Shown here: positions 48,048 to 60,057 of the stretch, one piece after another | How the letters are laid out: every line of letters begins with the position of its first letter | Position numbering within the stretch: the stretch's first letter is position 1 | Source: Myrica gale | Lineage: Eukaryota; Streptophyta; Magnoliopsida; Fagales; Myricaceae | Length of the DNA: 64,000 bases | NCBI GenBank assembly: GCA_963930655.1 | Contig: OZ005618.1 | Coordinates: 7,028,001-7,092,000 of the forward strand | Direction: 5' to 3' | Notes under the pieces: model-generated | The model's input: the letters and a program-made list of their open reading frames with translations, nothing else | Told to the model about the DNA's origin: nothing | Database searches by the model: none | Made by a program: the position numbers and the translations under genes

Positions 48048-48260
48048 CTGGCGAGAGAGGATGAACCGTCCAATGAGGAGCAGATTCCGAAGTTTCGAAA
48101 GTCAAGGAGGCTCTTCTTTTGTCTTTCATTGTTTCTATCGCTTCTCTGTGAACGTCAAAGAATTATGGTGCTTCCATCGTGCAGCTCCAACTACGAGAAC
48201 AACGAAACGCAGAAAGCGGGCTGAGCTGTTCGTGTGCACAAGACTTTTGTGTATTTTATT
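48048..48260 (-). other. Putative 5' UTR exon of the GONST-like gene
   Basis: On the minus strand the sequence ending 'CTCTCGCCAG' is followed by GTATCTCC, a good donor at about 48047. The first coding exon has an acceptor 9 bases upstream of its ATG (CAG before 42019), so an upstream non-coding exon is required. A short upstream ATG frame at 48129 would end soon after splicing, as an uORF. The assignment is inference from splice signals only. Confidence 0.4.
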
Positions 48261-48609
48261 TTTTTTGTTCATTTATTTCCAGTGCGCCTCGGAGTCGTAA
48301 GGTCGTTTCTTGGGAGATAAGACGACAGCAGAAGACTGTGATAAGCAGCAAAGTTGCGCAAAGCATGCAAGTTTTTTGATCAGCGAGCGAGCCCTTTGTT
48401 GCGGAAACCGTGGGTGGGTCACCGTACCAGATCCTGCCACCAAGATAAGTTTTCGTGGGTCGGATATTGGGTTGGTCCTGGGCGTCAGATTCGGTCCAGG
48501 CGTGGTTTCGGATCTGGTCGGTAGATGGGTCGGATTTGATACAAGTTTGTCCTTTTTTTTTCGTACGCAATATTTTGTAAGTTGTTTGGTAATTAGTTTT
48601 GAAATAAAA

Positions 48610-48970
48610 TTTTGGAAAATTTACAATTTAGTCACTAGATTTAATTTTTTTAATAATATGGTCACTGAGAATATATAGTTGTGATGATCTGGTCTTTTCG
48701 TCAAATCTCCGTTAATTTTTAACGGAATAGAATGTAGTCGACTGCTACATGTAGCGGTCGACCGTTTCGTGTTACCTTTGCCGCAACGTTAAACAAACTG
48801 GTCGACCGCTATTCCGGTTAAAAATTTAACGAAGGTTTTACGGAAAGACCAGATCGTCACAACTATATATTCTCAGTGATCATATTGTCAAAAAATGAAA
48901 CTTAGTAACTAAATCATCAGCATGGTATAAACCAAGTGACCAAATTGTCAATTTCTCTAAAATTTTCAAT
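48610..48970. mobile_element. Foldback MITE with long inverted repeats
   Basis: The left half ('ggaaaatttacaatttagtc', then 'ggtcactgagaatatatagt', then 'gatctggtctttt') and the right half in reverse complement ('gaaattgacaatttggtc', 'gatcactgagaatatatagt', 'gatctggtctttc') match over roughly 130 bp with one indel. The centre has 'gtcgactgctacatgtagc' and 'ggtcgaccgct' words like the minisatellite at 1389-1565. No transposase is seen, and the borders and target duplication are approximate. Confidence 0.75.
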
Positions 48971-50350
48971 TTTGTTTTTGAGTTTAATTTCAAGAATAAA
49001 CTCGTGCTAAATCGTTAGCGTGACTATGTTTGGTTTAGTTCTCAAAACCGTTTTTGTTTTTGTGTTTTTTTGGAAATAGTGTAGATTTTTTTGGAATTGG
49101 TGAAAAGTTAGTTAAAAGTTGTTGAAATTTGTAAAAAGTTATTGGAATTGGTGAAATGTATTGAAATTGATGAAAACATTATTGTACTTGGTGAAAATGT
49201 ATTGAAATTGATGAAAAAATGAGTAACAAGTTTTTGAAAACTTGTTGAGAAGTTAAACAAATATAGCCCAAGTTGGACCTCGGATCATTCGCCCAATGTT
49301 TTAATAAATGATATTGTTTGGACAATATGGCCCACTAAAATTGATGGGCTGGAAAAGGCCCAGTCCAGAAAATGAAGGCTGGAGAGGCCGAAAATTTTGC
49401 TGGTAGAATGATCTATTGCGACGAAATAATAAAAGATCGACTCGTAATCTACACCTAATGTTTTAATTTTATATAATTTTAATTTTCCGACTTTAGCATT
49501 CATACATTTTTAAAATATATTTTTATTAATTCATAAAACCTTATGTGACGGAGAGGACGCAATATTAACAATTAAATTACGAATCATGATTAGGCTCTTA
49601 GGAAATCTACCATAAATTTATCGTTAGAAGCCTAGAGGATACGTCAACAGCTCACTATTGTGGCGAATATCAATAGAGCATGCAATAGTTTAACCATATA
49701 TGCCAAAGAAAAAAAAAAGGAAAAAGGGGAAAAAAAGTGTCAAGCTGATTGGAAATTATAATTATTTCTATATAGATTTGCATTGAGTAACGAGATCATC
49801 TGTAATTCTCTGTTCGAATTACATGATAAAATTCGTAGAGAGATAGACACAAATAAATCCTCCACCATGAAAATCTCCTAAAGCCGACTGCATATATAAA
49901 ATTTTGAACAACATAGACCCTATAATTAGATTCACTTGTGTTTGTCTCTATAAATTCTATTGTAGAATCTAAAAATTACAAAAGATCTCATTAACAACAA
50001 CTAGTCTATATATATATATATATTTATATTTATATTTCCCCAAGTCGACTGTGCTAAATATACCAAAGGTTCACAACCTCAAATCAAAATCATCCTAACT
50101 TGACAGGAAGCTACAAACAAAGTGGCCACAGGCCCTCCTCATCATACTTTCAGTGAGCAAGGGCACGAAGCTTTATCACGTTGGACTGATACCTGACTCC
50201 CTTCATTCACATTTAGGGATGGGTACTGGGACTGTCACCATTTCTTGGTCACAGACAGACCCAAAACTTGTCAGAAGTAGCAATACATAATCACCGCCAC
50301 ACATCATAAATTACGATCCACATCTAAAAAACGGACCCACTTGATCTTAC
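48971..50350. other. Intergenic between MITE and zinc-finger gene
   Basis: AT-rich DNA with a 'ttggtgaaaa' type low-complexity stretch at about 49090-49240 and a TA microsatellite near 50005-50035. No gene is recognised. The last 200-250 bp are probably the 3' UTR of the zinc-finger gene. Confidence 0.45.
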
Positions 50351-51484
50351 TCACACATTATACACTATCACAAAGCAAGGAAGCACAGCCCTTGGATTAA
50401 ATACCACCAGCTCTTCCTCATCTCCTCGGGTCGAAGCCCCACTCCCGCCTCTCCCAACGACCGAGTCAAACCCACCATCCTCCTTGTCCACGTCCTCCGA
50501 GTCGCACGCGATCCGACCCGCCACTACGCGGCAAACCAGCATTGCCCGCTTCACGTTCATGAACTTGAACTGCTCCTCGATGTCCACCGGAATCGCCCCG
50601 TGTGCCCTCCAGCTGGTTGATAGAGTGGAAATTCCGTCCAGCTTGGGTGAGAATCCGGACTTGATAATCCCGCACACACTGCAATACTGCTGGTTACAAA
50701 TGCTGGAATTACCGTCAAGACCCAGGTCGCACAGAAACGTAGAACAGTGGAACCTCAATAGCTCGTTACCATCGGCTATACACCTCTCGTCTCTTCTCCT
50801 TACGGCGCCGTTTCGCGCAGCTTTAGATTTCACGGTCTCTCTGTACTCCTCGAACCTCAAAAGTATCTTCGGGCAGTTATGGATCTTCAAAATCCGATGA
50901 ATTATCGGGCTCTTTACTTTGTCGGTCCAACCCATTTTGAATATGATCTGGACGATGTTCTTGCCCGAATCCCCGTCAAGAAGCTCTGAAACAGCGTGCT
51001 TGTTTGCCTGGTGTTGTTCGAGCAGTTGGGGTCTCGGGAAGATTTCCCCGCAACCTGTGCAGGGGAAGATATCGTTTCGGAGAGGAAATAATGGGTTATC
51101 TGCAGAGATATGGTCAGATTCTAGGCAAGACCCCGATGGCCGCTTTTTACGTACTGGAGGATCCGATAAGTCCGTTTCGGGTGGGATGATAGGGACGACA
51201 GAATGCTGAGATGATCTAGCCGAGGATAGAGTAATGGTGGGACTGGGTGAGTGGGTTTGGGTGCCGCTGCTGGCTTTGCAGGAGAAGACACGTTTGAAGA
51301 AGGACCAAGAGGAGGAAAGAGCTTTCCTGGGTTTGGAAGGAGAGGGAAGAGAGAGGTGAGAGCCTTTGCGTTTCTTCGAATGTCGGTAGTCGGTGGTAGT
51401 GCTAAACATGAAGCAACCGAGGTGGAGGAGGAGGAGGAGGAAGATAGGAAGGAACTTGTTGACCAACTTTTCAACGCTTGCCAT
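50351..51484 (-). CDS. Plant C2H2-like zinc-finger protein, single exon
   Basis: An uninterrupted 377-aa frame from an ATG at 51484 to 50351. Residues 11-27 are strongly hydrophobic ('FLPIFLLLLLHLGCFMF'), followed by a basic Ser/Pro-rich region. One C2H2 finger spans residues 142-163 (C142, C145, H158, H163; C-x2-C-x12-H-x4-H). The long conserved C-terminal half includes 'FEEYRE', 'ADGNELLRFHCSTF', 'RAMLVCRVVAGR' and 'VFNPRAVLPCFVIVY'. From memory this half is typical of the At2g29660/At4g27240 type and is thought to adopt a PARP-like ADP-ribosyltransferase fold; I see no proof of catalysis. Function is unknown. The 5' flank is CT-rich with an upstream minus-strand ATG frame (51726-51493) that may be an uORF. 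Confidence 0.88.
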   Translation of the reverse strand: MASVEKLVNKFLPIFLLLLLHLGCFMFSTTTDYRHSKKRKGSHLSLPSPSKPRKALSSSWSFFKRVFSCKASSGTQTHSPSPTITLSSARSSQHSVVPIIPPETDLSDPPVRKKRPSGSCLESDHISADNPLFPLRNDIFPCTGCGEIFPRPQLLEQHQANKHAVSELLDGDSGKNIVQIIFKMGWTDKVKSPIIHRILKIHNCPKILLRFEEYRETVKSKAARNGAVRRRDERCIADGNELLRFHCSTFLCDLGLDGNSSICNQQYCSVCGIIKSGFSPKLDGISTLSTSWRAHGAIPVDIEEQFKFMNVKRAMLVCRVVAGRIACDSEDVDKEDGGFDSVVGRGGSGASTRGDEEELVVFNPRAVLPCFVIVYNV

Positions 51485-54400
51485 TGATCTAGCTAGTAGC
51501 TGGAGCTTGGGCTCAGGCTCTGGTTTAGTCCATAAAGAGGCAGAGAGAAAGGGGTAGACTGAATGATGGAAGGAGAAAAGTGAAGACAGAAGAAAGCGAA
51601 GGAGAAGGAAGAAAGGAAGAAATGAAAAGGCTGATGTCGTAGGTGGGGTGGGGGGGGGGGGCTCTGGAAGAATAAAGCTAAGAGTAGGTGTAACGCAACT
51701 TCATGGCATCTCTGCTCTGTTTCCATCTCTTTAACATTATCAGTCGTATTTCTCGTCCTTAAGAGATGAGAAAACGAATCTCACCTTCTGTTGCCTATAT
51801 TTCGGAGGGGTCAGTAATATCACCTTTGCCGGCAAGTAACTGTCTGTCATTTCCCTCCTTTCAGAAGCTCACTCATCGAAGAGCAAATTAGGAGGGGACT
51901 AGAAAATTCCATGCGACAAGATAACACCAAATGAGTTTAGGTACCAGAGAAACCTGTCTTCAAAAGTTCACCCTGGTGGCTATCCTATCTACAATTTTCC
52001 TGACCAAACTGTGGTGGAAAGGAATAGGAGAGATTTCTCGTGTCTTTTCTCGGGAGATATTCGGGATTTTTTGTGTTTTGAGAATTTTTATGTGATGTTA
52101 ACTTTATTAGTATGCGTGTTATAGTTATTTTTATGTAGTGTTAAAAATAATGTTTAGTTGAAGAATTGTGAGGATTTAAAAAATACTGAGAATTTTTTTA
52201 ACCGAACGTATCCTTAAACTAAAGACATCGGCTATTTACTTCAACTTTCTCAAAGCTTAAGTTTGAACTATGGGGGCAAATATTCAATGTGCTGCACATC
52301 GGACCAAGACCTAAGCCACAGTCTTGACAACGTAACTAGTGAAGCAACAAACGAACGAAGGCATTAATTGAAGGCAGCGAAGATGGGGCATGTGGATATG
52401 AGCTTTCAGCTTGTGTCAAAATTGTTTGGTTAAGAATGTGATAACAAGTTCCAAGATATGACATGGACGTGGGCAGCTCTGCATGTGCGGGGTTCCCCGT
52501 CTACCGGGCCGATCCCCTTTAAGCGTGTTTTGTGAATGACAGAAAGCAAACTATACGGATCAGACAACCTGATATAGTATGTGTCTCCCGGAGAATCCAA
52601 AGCATTCATTCTGCTGAACATGGTCAGTTCTTTTTTGTTACTCTACTGTGTACTTATTTCGCTTTTTGCATGATAATTAATTCACTGATATCACACAAGT
52701 TTGTGTAACTCGTAATCTTTTTTCTCATGCGGGTCGTCTGGAATAATTTACGCTCACTTCGATTAATTTTGAGATCTGTACAGTCTTCTCGTCCTACACA
52801 AATGACAATTATCATGTCAAATGCTATTAAGTACTGACCTCAAAAAGTTGGTAGCTAGCACTATGTGATTTTAAGTTTGGAACTTTGGAGAAAGCAAGCT
52901 ACCGAAACTCAAGCTGTAACCACTGGGCATGAAAATATTTAGTTTGTGTACTTACTTTGTTACAAGTTTGGACCCTTTTTTTTTTTAATTTGTACCTCAG
53001 AGAGCAAATCTAATAGGGATGGACAGTTTCTAATATCAGTTTTGTTCTTTTAATAGCAGGGGACAAACAAAGCTACTGTCAAGCCTGTTAATTAAATTAA
53101 CCCGTGCATGTACTTGCGATTCCTTGAATATAGTGTACGTAAGTTCAGTGCTTTGAAAAACTTGAGGGGAAAAAATGGGATATGTTCTTCAATTCACATG
53201 AATTAAGAATTCTAATTAACCCCAATTGGAGCCTACTAATTAACTAACCCAATATCTCAATGTAGGTCCGACACAGTGTTATATATTACACAACAAGACA
53301 GTTTGTCACCTAGCTAGTTCTCACCCGGCCGGATAAAAACTATAAAATAATAATAATATTAACCTTTAATTTGTTGTATAGGACAACATAGGATTCCACA
53401 ACCCAAATAAAAAAAACCCTCGAGACGTACTTTCTAGTTTCTACCCCTCAACTTATATAGAAGGCCGATTAACTTGTCTGGGTTGGTTTAAAATTGGGCT
53501 TTGTTACATGTACAACTCTTTGGAACATAGCCATATTACAAATATGATCAGTTGTTTTTATCTATAGGATTGGATTTTGATTCAGTAGTTTCAAAGTGTA
53601 CAGTCACAACAGTAGATAAGTACTATATTAATGGTACTTCTCCAACCACCCAACAGGCGACAGCTTAATTATTTTGCGAGAGGACGGTTACGTACAACAG
53701 AAAATTATTCTTTAGTGCATGTATTGAGGCCTGATTCCAAACGAAATTTTGAAGCGCATCAGGTAGCTGCTGTACATTTGCTGCAATTTCGAGGTTTCAG
53801 CTATAATTTCAGAGTGATTTATACGCCCCTGATTTCACGTTTAGAGAAATTAGAATTACGTACTTTGTCATAAATAGGTTGTTAGTAGGTATACCTTGTT
53901 TTCGAAGAATAATTAATATCCTTTGGTGGCGACGTTTAAACTAAATAAATACGGCTAATTATATTGCCAAGGAAATGGCGAAGCCATTCAGGCCCAGGCC
54001 GGTACTGTCTGCAACTCTGCATGATACATGCAATATCGTTCTTCATGCCACTTAAATCATATTGGTCACAAGACTAATTAAAGTACTGGACAATTAACTA
54101 AGTTAATTAACCCATCATCGTTTACCGAAAAATAGACAACTAGTATTCAAAAAGGAAAAAATAGAAAATAAAAGGTAAATTTAAAAATAATTACCATAAT
54201 TTTTTAAGATATATGACATGCCATACGTCTATAAATTGACATTTTAACGTGCCTTGTAGTAAAGCAATCTGGGTGAAAATGTGATGGATAGGGTACTGAT
54301 TTTGCAAGCATAGCTTAAATTAAGAAATGATTTATCAATTTTTAAAATCTAAGCAATTTTTTTTTTAATTTTCATAAAACCTCCTTAGTGATTTTGAAAT

Positions 54401-55252
54401 TTCTCAATAAAAAAGTGTAAAACCTATTTTTTTTTTCTTGGTCTTTCTCTAATAGATTTTTTTAAAAATAAAATCTTGAGATTTTTTTAATCATATTACT
54501 AGTTATATACATAATTAGTCTTCCCGAAAAATCTCACTTGAAACCTATATCTCCTCTGATTACCTTCGGGGTTATAGCAATATTACGTACGCTCGGTCTC
54601 CCTATTTGCTCCGCTATATTATCAAGAGGAAGCGGTTGATCATTAACGTAGTATATATGGCCTCCTCTATTGCCATCCCTTCCATAAATGGCTGTCAAAT
54701 GCTTGCAGCTTGCTTTTCGAAAAGTCGTGTTTTTTTTGGGGTGACGTTTACCTAAATTATGCGGCTAAGTGGATGTCGTAAGTACCAATTAAATTGCAAA
54801 GCAAATTTGGTTGTCTACATTAATCCTTCTCCATGATACTTAACCGTATCGTTTACAATATCACTAAACTCGATAATGACCTGAAACTGCAATTAATACC
54901 GATAAATTTTTGGGAAAAAATAGATAGTTGGTTGAGCGGTCATTAAAAAAAAAATTGAAACAAAGTTGCAAACGACACCACCATTTGCTCCTTGTAACTA
55001 TGTATTACAAATTTTGCAATTTGCACCTCAAATTAATGATTTTAAGAATCAACTGATGAGAGAACGACATATGAGCCTGAGTATGATACGAACCCTGCAG
55101 GAAGCATATGGGGATGTGAATGAAGCGGAGCCTCTGATACTTTAGTTAGAGAATTTTTATTTGTAAAAAACTTAAGATCATTAATGATTATGAGAGCTTG
55201 TTTGTACTTAGGTGCGTACCTTGTTTTTTATAAACATGAGAGATGTATAATC
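51485..55252. other. Intergenic, no gene recognised
   Basis: It holds the CT-rich 5' flank of the zinc-finger gene, which includes a long G run near 51648-51661, then AT-rich DNA. An 80-codon plus-strand frame at 53631-53873 resembles nothing I know. No structural RNA or clear repeat borders are seen. Confidence 0.45.
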
Positions 55253-55580
55253 TGTTAGAATCGGTTAGAGTCTCACATTGATTATAAATCATTTAATTTT
55301 GTGCTTCATATACCTGTTGGGTCACCTCTTCCCATTGTCAATTGGTTTTGGGATAAAATTTGACATTGTATCAGAGACAACAATTTATGGGCTTGACCCA
55401 CAGCTTGTTGTGTTCCCCATTTGTTGTCCACGTGCATGAGTTCATTTGGCCTGCACGTGAAGAAGAGTGTTAGAATATGTTAGAGTCCCACATTGATTAG
55501 AGATCATTTAATCTTGTGCTTCGTATACCCGTTGGGCCACCTCTTCCCATTACCAATTAATTTTGAGATGAAACTTGACA
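55253..55580 (+). mobile_element. Complete TRIM element
   Basis: Two 113-bp direct LTRs (55253-55365 and 55468-55580) both run from TGTTAGAAT to TTGACA. Between them are a primer-binding site like TTGTATCAGAGAC (55366 on) and, before the second LTR, a purine tract GTGAAGAAGAG. The internal part is about 100 bp and non-coding. The flanks taatc (55248-55252) and caatc (55581-55585) are a 5-bp target duplication with one mismatch. The LTRs differ at several sites, so the insertion is older than the copia element. Confidence 0.88.
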
Positions 55581-55922
55581 CAATCTATGTATGAATGAGA
55601 TACTTTGAGTCTTAAGAAGGTTAAGAGTGGATGTCCTAAACTTATTTGGAGTGAGGTGATGACTTATCCAGTTGGGAGAGTTCTCTTCACTTATTGCAAA
55701 GTGATGTGTGAGACGACTCGATCGGAGAGGAGGGACCTACTATTATATGTCGTGGATACTTGGTCAACCGATGAGTCACCAAGGCCTTGGGTTCATGGGA
55801 CTGAACGTCTTTGGGTTGGGTCGACCATATTCTACCCTAACATAAACTATCAAATTTCAACATGCAGATTATATCTCAAACTATTGATTAATTGGATTGT
55901 TATCTTTAGGTACTGAAAGAAA
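55581..55922. other. Spacer between TRIM and hAT
   Basis: A 103-codon plus-strand frame (55605-55916) fills the space but matches nothing I recognise; treat it as unsupported. Confidence 0.35.
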
Positions 55923-56665
55923 CAGGGGCGGATATTTCCTGATTTATTTTTCTTGAGACCTACATGACATGACACCGGGACAATATGTAAACCAGCTTAG
56001 TTGGCTGTAGAGGGGGAGACTGGGAGTAGGTTTGCCATGGAAACCTGCTAAGGCTGAAGATTAAAATATTAACTTCATGACGGGAAAATGAAATGCTTAC
56101 ACCTAGGAAACTGAAAAAAAGAGTGGGTCAATGGATCTCTAACTGCAGAACAATAGCCATTGGGTGCTGGAGTTGTCCAAGGTTGCATAAAATTATTTAA
56201 TACCCCGAGAGAGTAGTGACATTATTTTTGAATCTCTTAATCTGTCCTAACAAATGAGAGTTTATTGTCTGAAGTAGCTCCTTTTGCACAAATAGTTTGT
56301 GACATCGGTATCATTCTGAGAGATATATTATGACATCCATATGTTGACGTCTGGCACAGAAATTACTCTTAGAAGAACTGTTGTTATTCTATTTCTGCAA
56401 TTGGTTTTCCCCGACATGTTCCTACAATTCTTTGTTATATCAAGACATGATGCTGTTAAGGCTCTCAATATTTACAAAAGAGCTGGCCAACAAGTTAACA
56501 ACGATCTTTTGAAATTTTTCTTGCCCAGATGGATTACAGTGAAATACTTCTCTATTGTTCAATGAGGATGCGCTTAAAGATATTCTAGTGAACTGATACC
56601 GTTATTTTTATTGTTCTACAAGCTGAAAATCTTGCCCCCATACAAAATTGCTGGCTCCGCCACTG
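55923..56665. mobile_element. Small hAT element with perfect 8-bp TSD
   Basis: The ends are CAGGGGCGGATA and, in reverse complement, CAGTGGCGGAGCCAG. The flanks are the perfect 8-bp direct repeat gaaagaaa (55915-55922 and 56666-56673). The element is 743 bp and has no transposase. The termini match the 4-kb hAT at 21009-25007, so both probably depend on the same type of autonomous element. The interior contains a short piece resembling a host clathrin-assembly gene. Confidence 0.85.
56428..56496 (+). pseudogene. ANTH-domain clathrin-assembly protein exon scrap
   Basis: Within an open frame (56341-56565) the segment 'FFVISRHDAVKALNIYKRAG' then 'QQ' closely resembles the conserved 'F-x-x-x-x-RHDAVKALxIYKRAGQQ' block of plant CALM/AP180 ANTH proteins, which link phosphoinositides to clathrin at endocytic membranes. 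The similarity covers only about 22 residues, and the flanks do not continue it. I read it as one partial captured exon inside the 743-bp hAT element. The short length keeps confidence moderate. Confidence 0.6.
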
Positions 56666-56673
56666 GAAAGAAA

Positions 56674-59600
56674 CATCAATCGTCCTCCATACATTAGGTT
56701 TTGACGGAATTGGTTTAATTTAGACATACGACGAGATGTTAACATCACGGGTAAATCCCAAAGAGTTAATGTGTGGGTTCATATCTCCCATAAGTCTATG
56801 AATCTCACTTAAATATGCTCTGAAACTACCACTCTAGTTACACTTGAGATCGTGCGATTTAATCCACACAGTTTCATATCTGCCTAATTAACCAGTAGCC
56901 TAATGATAGATAAATTCGATTCTTTGAGATAAAAAAAAGTCTCAAAAAAAATACCCCACTTGGACTACATCTCTAACTCTGACCTCCGTCTGCCTACAAA
57001 CGAATACAAACAAGCTCTACTTCACATTCACAAAGCTCTATTCAATTTGAAACATAATTTTCCTACTCTCTAGACATTGTATCTTACAAAAAAGCTTGTA
57101 ATAATTGTAAGTTTTGAGGTCGGGTCGTTCCCAGATTTCATGTATTTATTTCTTCATGCTTTTCACGTCATGATATAATGTGCCTATTTCTCGGGCAGAC
57201 TAATATCGCGATAAATGGAGAGCTACTCGGCCCAGAGAATTCAATGTGGGCGACAAAATAAGAAGGGGCAGACGAGCTCTCTGCCTTGGGTGGGCCAATA
57301 TGATCTTCTCTTTAGCCGATACAAATCATGCTGATCCCAACGTGTCTCCCGTTCATTAAACTATTTCACCCCGATCAGAACGACTTCGAATAAAATATCT
57401 AGAAATTAAGAACTTTCAGTTCATTATTGACCCTGCATTTTATTCGAATTCGCAAAGATTACCAGAACTAATTATGAGTTATTGGGGGCTAATATGGGGA
57501 ACTTTGAAATGGAGACTACTAGTGGGATTAGGTTAAATCTTGCGGGAAACATTTTGTCTCATAGTTGTCACTTTGCGCCAAAATGTTTAAAGCTAGCTAG
57601 GGGATCGACTTTTTCTTAGGATTTGTTAACTAGCTAGTTGTCACTTTTGCACCCACAACACTATAAAAATAGTGTGGCCGACTTTTACTTTCTATTGGAG
57701 TACGATTTTAGAATATGAAAAAAGTATGTGTCAAACTTTAATTTCATCCCAAAATTATTATTCTCAATGTAATTCTTGGAATTACAAAAACGCCTCAACA
57801 CCATTTTTGTATCGTCATCCCTTGACAATCAAAGATGTTATAAACATTTTTCTTACAAATACATGTGTTCTATTGGCCGCTAAAACTTTGGATGTTCGTT
57901 TTTTATTTCTATTTTCCCTTTTTCTGCAACGGAGGAAATCTACAGCATCTGTTGCACACTAGATGGATCAGTTTGATCGCATTCAATAGGTTTAATGTCA
58001 TAGACACATAAGAGTTTTTGCTATGAGGAGTCGAACTAGCTAGAGTCTGCTACAGAGGTTGTCCTTAACCAACTCGTCCACATCTTGGGAGCATATGTTC
58101 ATTTCAAGCAAATCAGAATCATGTACCTTATGGGCATACGTTTTTGCTCTAATATTTCTTTAATTATATATATATATTTTTTATTTTATCTTGATATTGT
58201 AAAAGATAGTTGGCTAATTATTTTTTATATTTTTTTCAAATTAATATTCTCTATAATTTATTATTTAAATTAAATGGTCTAATTTAAAGAGAAAAATATA
58301 ATTGCAGACCCATATTACAAAGTACTTAATACCTATATCATTTCATATTATAGAACTTAATGTTATGTTTATCTTTCTTTAAATTAAATCATTTACTTGT
58401 GATATCAAATTTAAGATAATCTCAATCACTTATTTTGTTCTTACCCTAAAATTGTGTGTTTTTTTTTTAATTACATATCCTTGGGAAGTATAGCATAATA
58501 GTCAATGGCTCTGGGATTCATAGTTTTTTTTCCTTTTAAAGGAAAAACCAACCCGGAAGTTGAGTCATTTGCCTTGAACTTCCACCATTAAAGGAATTAC
58601 TTTAATTACTTTGTTACCTTCCACTCTAACTGACTTTGACCGCAGGTCTACATTGTTGACCCTTGCAGAGGAAGTAAACGATCGGAAAGAAGGAAAACAA
58701 TGGTGGGTGGGTGGATGTAAAGGAAGCTCATGACTCACGAGGTTCTTTCAACTCAGGATTCTCTTTTACAAAAGCCTTCTTTTGTTTTTCGCCCTCACGA
58801 GGTTCTTTCAACTAATGACTCACGAGGCTCATGGCGTTTGAACGTATAAGTATTGGGATTGAAAATGCTGGGATATTAGAGTTTGTGAAAAAGTAAAGAT
58901 GTTTTATAAAATTTGATGAATAAGTGAAGAGAGAAAAAATTTAATTGGATATTATAATATTATTTTATAATTTAACGAAAAAAAAATATTTTATAATTAT
59001 ATAAAAATATTAAAGATTTCCACCCAAACACCCCATGAGAGTAAGCTGCCGACAGGCTACAGTTGTTTTAATTAGATTACTCAGCGATGCTTTATAAATT
59101 AGGAAAAGTAGATAGCCATAAGAGATGCTCCATGGTCGTCGAAACCTAGCCGCTTTCTAGGTGGGTGGCCATGTTAGAAAGAAACACTTTGGGGCATGCA
59201 TGCATAAGGCTAATCATGTTTCCAAAACGCGGCAGCACCGAGTCAGCATACAATCTGGAATCTGGTCCCGTTTCACTTCTAATTCCAAAGTGATTTTTCG
59301 CGGGCAATTATACGATGATATAACGTTAGAAATAAAAATTTAAACTACAAAATATTTATTTATATTGATAAGTGAGACATTCAGTATGAGAATATCTAAT
59401 TGGATTTATTGATAATTATTACTGGTCCATAAAATACAGTGATCATCCTAGAGAATTCTAAATTGTTAGTAGTCAGTTTGGATCTCGATAATCGATTAAA
59501 ACACAACATATCAATATCTGTAGAAATCTTGATATTTCACACCTCTAATTATTAATTTTATCATATTATATTTACAATTATTGATTCTAGATATTTTACA

Positions 59601-60057
59601 TCATTAGTTATTTATTTTTTAATTTGAATGAAAAATAATTTTATCCTAAATGTATTTACTCCAAATTTTTATGTGAAAGACACTGAAGCCCAAGTATATC
59701 TTGTGGTTGGGCCGTTGGTTGCTATACGAGGTAACCTTCTGTCTGATGTTGACCATATAGAATGTCAAGCCCAGGTCAGCTTTTCCTCAGCCCAGAAGAA
59801 AAAAAAAAGTAAAAACAAAGATATAATAAAAGAATGGATAACGATTCTGTTTTCTGTTAATCCCCTTCACGTCTATGAAGCCTTTTCCCTCCCTCTTTCC
59901 CATTTCAGTCAGACACGTGTCAAAAGCAGAACCAATGCCCATAAATATCCATCCACTTCTCACCCAAAAGTCCGGGTTCTTCCTTCAAGTTCAAACATCT
60001 TCTAACCCCCCTCTCTCTCTCTCTCTCTGAGGAGCGAACTGTTCACTTCCTGAAGCC
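56674..60057. other. Intergenic and PHT4 5' flank
   Basis: AT-rich DNA without recognisable genes. A 20-bp phrase 'ctcacgaggttctttcaact' occurs twice at about 58735 and 58797. Close to the PHT4 start are a perfect G-box palindrome GACACGTGTC (about 59913-59922), which fits light- or ABA-responsive bZIP binding, and a CT microsatellite in the presumed 5' UTR (about 60011-60029). Confidence 0.45.

Noticed and set aside
48256..48678. 104- and 122-codon frames near 48.3-48.7 kb
   Set aside because: They cross the probable GONST-like promoter and the edge of a foldback MITE, with no recognisable domain.
55605..55916. 103-codon frame between the TRIM and the hAT
   Set aside because: No recognisable motif, and it ends just before the hAT target duplication.
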